A DNA stretch of 8,489 nucleotides from contig DOKQ01000008.1 in the NCBI GenBank assembly GCA_003510215.1, forward strand, positions 1 to 8,489, read 5' to 3'. Position numbers and translations under genes: made by a program. Position 1 is the stretch's first letter, and the number at the start of each line of letters is the position of its first letter. Shown in pieces: positions 6,016-8,489 of the stretch. The notes under the pieces are model-generated. The model saw only the letters and a list, made by a program, of their open reading frames with translations. It made no database searches and was not told where the DNA came from. This DNA comes from Erysipelotrichaceae bacterium. Its GTDB lineage: Bacteria > Bacillota_I > Bacilli_A > Erysipelotrichales > Erysipelotrichaceae.

Positions 6016-7452
6016 ATGAGCCGTTTACCAAAAAATTTTTTATGGGGAGGTGCAGTCGCTGCCAATCAGCTCGAAGGAGCCCATCTTGATGGTGGCAAAG
6101 GACTCACCAACATTGATGTTGTCCCTATGGGGAAAAATCGCTTCCCGGTGATGAAGGGAGATGCAGTATCTTTTGAAGTATCTGCAGATCAATACTACCC
6201 AAGTCATGAAGCAATCGACTTTTATCACACGTACAAAGAAGATATTAAACTATTGGCAGAGATGGGTTTCAAAAGTTTTAGAACTTCCATTGCCTGGTCA
6301 CGCATTTTCCCAACCGGCATCGAAGAAACACCGAATGAAGAGGGCTTGGCTTTTTATCAGAGCCTTTTTGAAGAATGCAAAGCCTATGGAATCGAACCCG
6401 TGGTGACCATATCACACTTTGATGTACCGCTTCATCTTGCGAAAACCATCGGAGCCTGGCGATCTCGTGAGATGATTGCTCACTTTGAAAAGTATGTTCG
6501 CGTTATTCTTGAACGATACAAAGAGTTGGTAACCTATTGGATGACATTTAATGAAATCAACATGCTTTTGCATCTGCCATTTGTCGGAGCGGGGATTTCA
6601 TTTAGTGAAGGTGAAAATAAAGATGCGGTTCTCTATCAGGCAGCTCACCATCTTTTACTCGCGAGTTCAATAGCAACCAAGATTGCCCATCAGATCAATC
6701 CATTAAATAAAGTAGGCTGTATGCTTGCGGCAGGATTAACCTATCCCAACACTTGTCATCCTGAAGATATTTTCATGGCCCAAAGCAAGAATCGTGAAAA
6801 CTACTTTTTCATTGATGTTCAGTCTCGTGGTGAATACCCATCGTATGTAAAGAAATATCTTGAGCGAAGTGGAATTACATTGGATATCAAAGAAGGAGAT
6901 CTTGAACTTCTAAAAGAGCACACAGTCGATTACATTGCCTTCAGTTATTACTCTTCCCGTTTAACTAGTGCAGATCCAAAGGCATGGGAAAATCAAACTG
7001 CTGGAAACGTCTTTAAAACACTTCGAAATCCACATCTAAAAGCGAGTGAATGGGGTTGGCAAATTGATCCGAAAGGTCTAAGAACGACGATGAATGAGCT
7101 TTATGACCGTTATCAGAAACCATTATTCATTGTAGAGAACGGACTTGGTGCCAATGATGAAGTGATTGATGGAAAGATTAACGATGACTATCGTATCGAG
7201 TATTTGCAACACCATATCAAGGAAATGATTGATGCGGTAGATTTGGATGGAGTTGCTTTATTAGGATATACTCCTTGGGGATGCATTGATCTAGTATCTG
7301 CCTCTACCGGTGAGATGAAGAAAAGATATGGCTTTATCTATGTGGATAAGGATAATGATGGTCAAGGTACCCTTAAGCGAATGAAAAAGAAATCGTTTGA
7401 ATGGTACAAACAAGTCATTGCTTCCAATGGTGAAGATTTAACTAATCAATAA
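6016..7452 (+). CDS. bglA: GH1 6-phospho-beta-glucosidase
   Basis: A 478-residue cytoplasmic enzyme of glycoside hydrolase family 1, of the usual length. It hydrolyses 6-phospho-beta-glucosides such as cellobiose-6'-phosphate, delivered by the PTS, to glucose-6-phosphate and the aglycone sugar. The N-terminus has the GH1 signature FLWGGAVAANQLEGA (8-22). RTSIAWSRIFP follows at 89-99. The acid/base is E180 in TFNEIN and the nucleophile is E374 in FIVENGLGA. The C-terminal loop carries S430, K436 and Y438 (SASTGEMKKRYGF), the Ser/Lys/Tyr triad that binds the 6-phosphate and separates these enzymes from plain beta-glucosidases. AAAGGAGG at 6001-6008 precedes the ATG by 7 bases. It lies 56 bases after the EIIC gene with no promoter apparent between them, so it is probably co-transcribed. 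The enzyme class is firm; the exact natural substrate and the symbol are by analogy. Confidence 0.93.
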   Translation: MSRLPKNFLWGGAVAANQLEGAHLDGGKGLTNIDVVPMGKNRFPVMKGDAVSFEVSADQYYPSHEAIDFYHTYKEDIKLLAEMGFKSFRTSIAWSRIFPTGIEETPNEEGLAFYQSLFEECKAYGIEPVVTISHFDVPLHLAKTIGAWRSREMIAHFEKYVRVILERYKELVTYWMTFNEINMLLHLPFVGAGISFSEGENKDAVLYQAAHHLLLASSIATKIAHQINPLNKVGCMLAAGLTYPNTCHPEDIFMAQSKNRENYFFIDVQSRGEYPSYVKKYLERSGITLDIKEGDLELLKEHTVDYIAFSYYSSRLTSADPKAWENQTAGNVFKTLRNPHLKASEWGWQIDPKGLRTTMNELYDRYQKPLFIVENGLGANDEVIDGKINDDYRIEYLQHHIKEMIDAVDLDGVALLGYTPWGCIDLVSASTGEMKKRYGFIYVDKDNDGQGTLKRMKKKSFEWYKQVIASNGEDLTNQ

Positions 7453-7459
7453 AACAAAC

Positions 7460-7492
7460 GTACCAATTCGAATTGAATGGGTACTTTTTTTT
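7460..7492 (+). terminator. Intrinsic terminator after the GH1 gene
   Basis: GTACC (7460-7464) pairs with GGTAC (7480-7484). After one A-G mismatch, AATTC (7466-7470 area) pairs with GAAT plus a wobble, giving a long stem around a 3-base loop. Eight T residues follow at 7485-7492. It closes the EIIC/GH1 operon. Confidence 0.85.
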
Positions 7493-7503
7493 CCAATCAT
7501 TGG
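7493..7503 (+). promoter_or_regulatory. Small palindrome abutting the -10
   Basis: CCAAT-C-ATTGG is a perfect 5+5 base palindrome with a single central base, directly upstream of TATAAT and overlapping its extended TGG element. It is a possible operator, but it is short enough to arise by chance. Confidence 0.3.
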
Positions 7504-7509
7504 TATAAT
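7501..7509 (+). promoter_or_regulatory. Extended -10 promoter for the flavodoxin/nitroreductase pair
   Basis: TGG plus a perfect TATAAT (7504-7509) forms a strong extended -10. The -35 region lies in the preceding terminator and has no match to TTGACA. Transcription would start near 7516, giving a leader of about 15 bases. Confidence 0.75.
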
Positions 7510-7519
7510 AGAAACAGCT

Positions 7520-7525
7520 GGGGTG
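7520..7525 (+). promoter_or_regulatory. Ribosome binding site fixing the flavodoxin start at 7531
   Basis: GGGGTG lies 5 bases before the ATG at 7531. The longer in-frame start at 7477 lies inside the previous terminator and upstream of the -10, so it cannot be on this transcript. Confidence 0.7.
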
Positions 7526-7530
7526 AATCT

Positions 7531-8031
7531 ATGAAAAAAAGACTGATTCTTTATGCAGGGAAGTATAAAACAACTAAAGAATGTGCACAATTGCTTGCTG
7601 ACAAGTTTTATGAACATGTAAAACTCTGTTCGATTGCGGATGTACAGTCTGTATCTCTTCAGGACTATGATCAGATCATTTTTGGAGCAAGCATATATGA
7701 ATCCCGTATCTCACGAAAAATGAGCCAATGGATTAAAAAGCATCAGAATCATCTTTTACACAAAGAGATAGGTATTTTTTTATGCGCCTATCATGATGAG
7801 AAATGCGGACTCTACATGAAGCTGAATTTCCCCATTGAAATACTGGAACATGCAAAGGTTGAAATGTGTTTTGGGGCACATCTGGATTACTCAACCATGA
7901 GTTGGCTGGATCGATTTCTGATGAAACTGATTCAGTTCTTTGATCAGGAAGAGATTGTAACCAAAGTATACAAAGAACGAATTCACTATTTTGCCAGAGA
8001 AATGGCCAAAGGAGAAGAAATCTATGAATGA
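7531..8031 (+). CDS. HemG-like flavodoxin-domain protein
   Basis: A 166-residue soluble protein with a flavodoxin fold of the type shared with HemG (Flavodoxin_5 class). The N-terminal strand and FMN-phosphate loop are ILYAGKYKTTKECAQLLA (6-23), with K/T/T residues in the P-loop region. IIFGASIYESRISRKMSQWIKKH (49-71) matches the second flavin-loop region of HemG. FGAHLDYSTMSWLDRFLMKLI (114-134) and HYFAREMAKG near the end also resemble HemG from memory. HemG oxidises protoporphyrinogen IX with menaquinone, but this protein is shorter (HemG is about 181 residues) in the loop after residue 85 and near the C-terminus, and no heme gene is nearby. I would call it a flavodoxin-domain protein of unknown substrate. 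Its stop overlaps the nitroreductase start by 8 bases, so the two are probably translated together. Confidence 0.82.
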   Translation: MKKRLILYAGKYKTTKECAQLLADKFYEHVKLCSIADVQSVSLQDYDQIIFGASIYESRISRKMSQWIKKHQNHLLHKEIGIFLCAYHDEKCGLYMKLNFPIEILEHAKVEMCFGAHLDYSTMSWLDRFLMKLIQFFDQEEIVTKVYKERIHYFAREMAKGEEIYE

Positions 8032-8489
8032 AACCATTCGAGTGATACTCCAGCGCAGCAGTGTGCGGAAGTACTCAAGTGAACCACTAAATGATCAGCA
8101 AATCGATGCACTTAAGAAAGTGGCATTAGCCTCACCTAGTGCAAAAAACCGTCAACCATGGCACTTCAGTTTTATTACGCAAGGGGAAGTGATTGAGCAA
8201 ATGGAACAAATCATGGCCAATGACACCAACCAGGATCCTTATGGAAGCATGAAACTTTTTTACAAAGCGCCTTTGGTCGTGGTCATTTCCACAAATTCGA
8301 TGGAACATATGCAACTGGTGGACTGTGGTATTGCGGTTGAAAATCTGGCGATTGCGGCGAAATCCATGGGGCTGGACAGCGTGATTGTGGGTCGTCCCCG
8401 ACATTTGAGTCCTGAAGCCATGATGAAGTTTACATCCCTATATCAGCAGCCACAAGGGTATGAGTTTGCGATAGCTATTTCAATTGGCT
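8024..8489 (+). CDS. Nitroreductase-family flavoprotein, 3' end missing
   Basis: The frame from the ATG at 8024 stays open to the last base, giving 155 residues without a stop. The N-terminus has the family signature RSSVRKYSSEPL (11-22) followed by ASPSAKNRQPWHF (36-48), the FMN-binding Arg and Ser/Asn/Gln positions. The segment VDCGIAVENLAIAAKSMGLDSVIVG (99-123) is the conserved helix and loop of the short nitroreductases. These enzymes are usually dimeric, bind FMN and use NAD(P)H to reduce nitro compounds, quinones or enones; the physiological substrate cannot be told. The start has AAAGGAG at 8008-8014, 9 bases upstream and inside the flavodoxin gene, which it overlaps by 8 bases. Sequence just past the window should hold only the last few dozen residues if the length is typical. 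Family call is strong. Confidence 0.9.
   Translation, partial: MNETIRVILQRSSVRKYSSEPLNDQQIDALKKVALASPSAKNRQPWHFSFITQGEVIEQMEQIMANDTNQDPYGSMKLFYKAPLVVVISTNSMEHMQLVDCGIAVENLAIAAKSMGLDSVIVGRPRHLSPEAMMKFTSLYQQPQGYEFAIAISIG

Noticed and set aside
7477..7530. ATG at 7477 as the start of the flavodoxin-domain protein
   Set aside because: It sits within the terminator of the previous gene and upstream of the extended -10 promoter; the extra 18 residues do not resemble the family.
8132..8404. 90-codon open frame on the minus strand
   Set aside because: It lies wholly within the nitroreductase gene on the + strand, which has clear family motifs; the antisense product resembles nothing and has no ribosome binding site that I can see.
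1..8489. CRISPR array, tRNA/rRNA genes, insertion sequences or prophage pieces
   Set aside because: I looked for spaced direct repeats, tRNA-like cloverleaf segments, terminal inverted repeats and transposase or integrase motifs and found none.

Overview
This window looks like a chromosomal stretch of a moderately AT-rich member of the Bacillota (Firmicutes). The grounds are strong AGGAGG-type Shine-Dalgarno sites, intrinsic terminators with U-tracts, a near-consensus CcpA-type cre site, an RpiR regulator next to a lactose/cellobiose PTS permease and phospho-beta-glucosidase, and a secreted protein joining a BIG2-type Ig-like domain to a CAP domain. An Erysipelotrichia-like source is possible, but that is a guess from gene content. 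All eight genes lie on the + strand, packed tightly, with no gap above about 100 bases. I see no tRNA, rRNA, CRISPR array, transposase or phage gene.

Layout. (1) 1-678: the 3' part of a secreted surface protein (Pro/Ala linker, BIG2-like domain, CAP domain), closed by a terminator at 708-740. (2) 772-3658: a two-gene unit started by an extended -10 promoter that abuts the terminator. It has a RocB-like M20 metallopeptidase overlapped by 41 bases by a diguanylate cyclase that ends in a complete hemerythrin domain. (3) 3752-4604: an RpiR-family regulator with its own terminator. (4) 4610-7492: a beta-glucoside module with a cre-like site over the -10, a PTS EIIC permease, an intergenic hairpin, a GH1 6-phospho-beta-glucosidase and a terminator. 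(5) 7493-8489: an extended -10 promoter preceded by a small palindrome, a HemG-like flavodoxin-domain protein, and an overlapping nitroreductase-family gene cut off by the window end.

How the genes work together. The RpiR protein is the likely local regulator of the EIIC/GH1 pair. That pair would import and phosphorylate a beta-linked disaccharide and then cleave it, under catabolite repression through the cre site. No EIIA or EIIB gene is present here, so those parts must come from elsewhere. The M20/diguanylate cyclase unit may link peptide or amino-acid use to oxygen-responsive c-di-GMP signalling; this is inference from overlap alone. The last two genes both encode predicted flavin-binding redox proteins and appear translationally coupled.

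Nothing here is clearly an undescribed system. The most unusual item is the overlapping M20 peptidase / GGDEF-hemerythrin pair.
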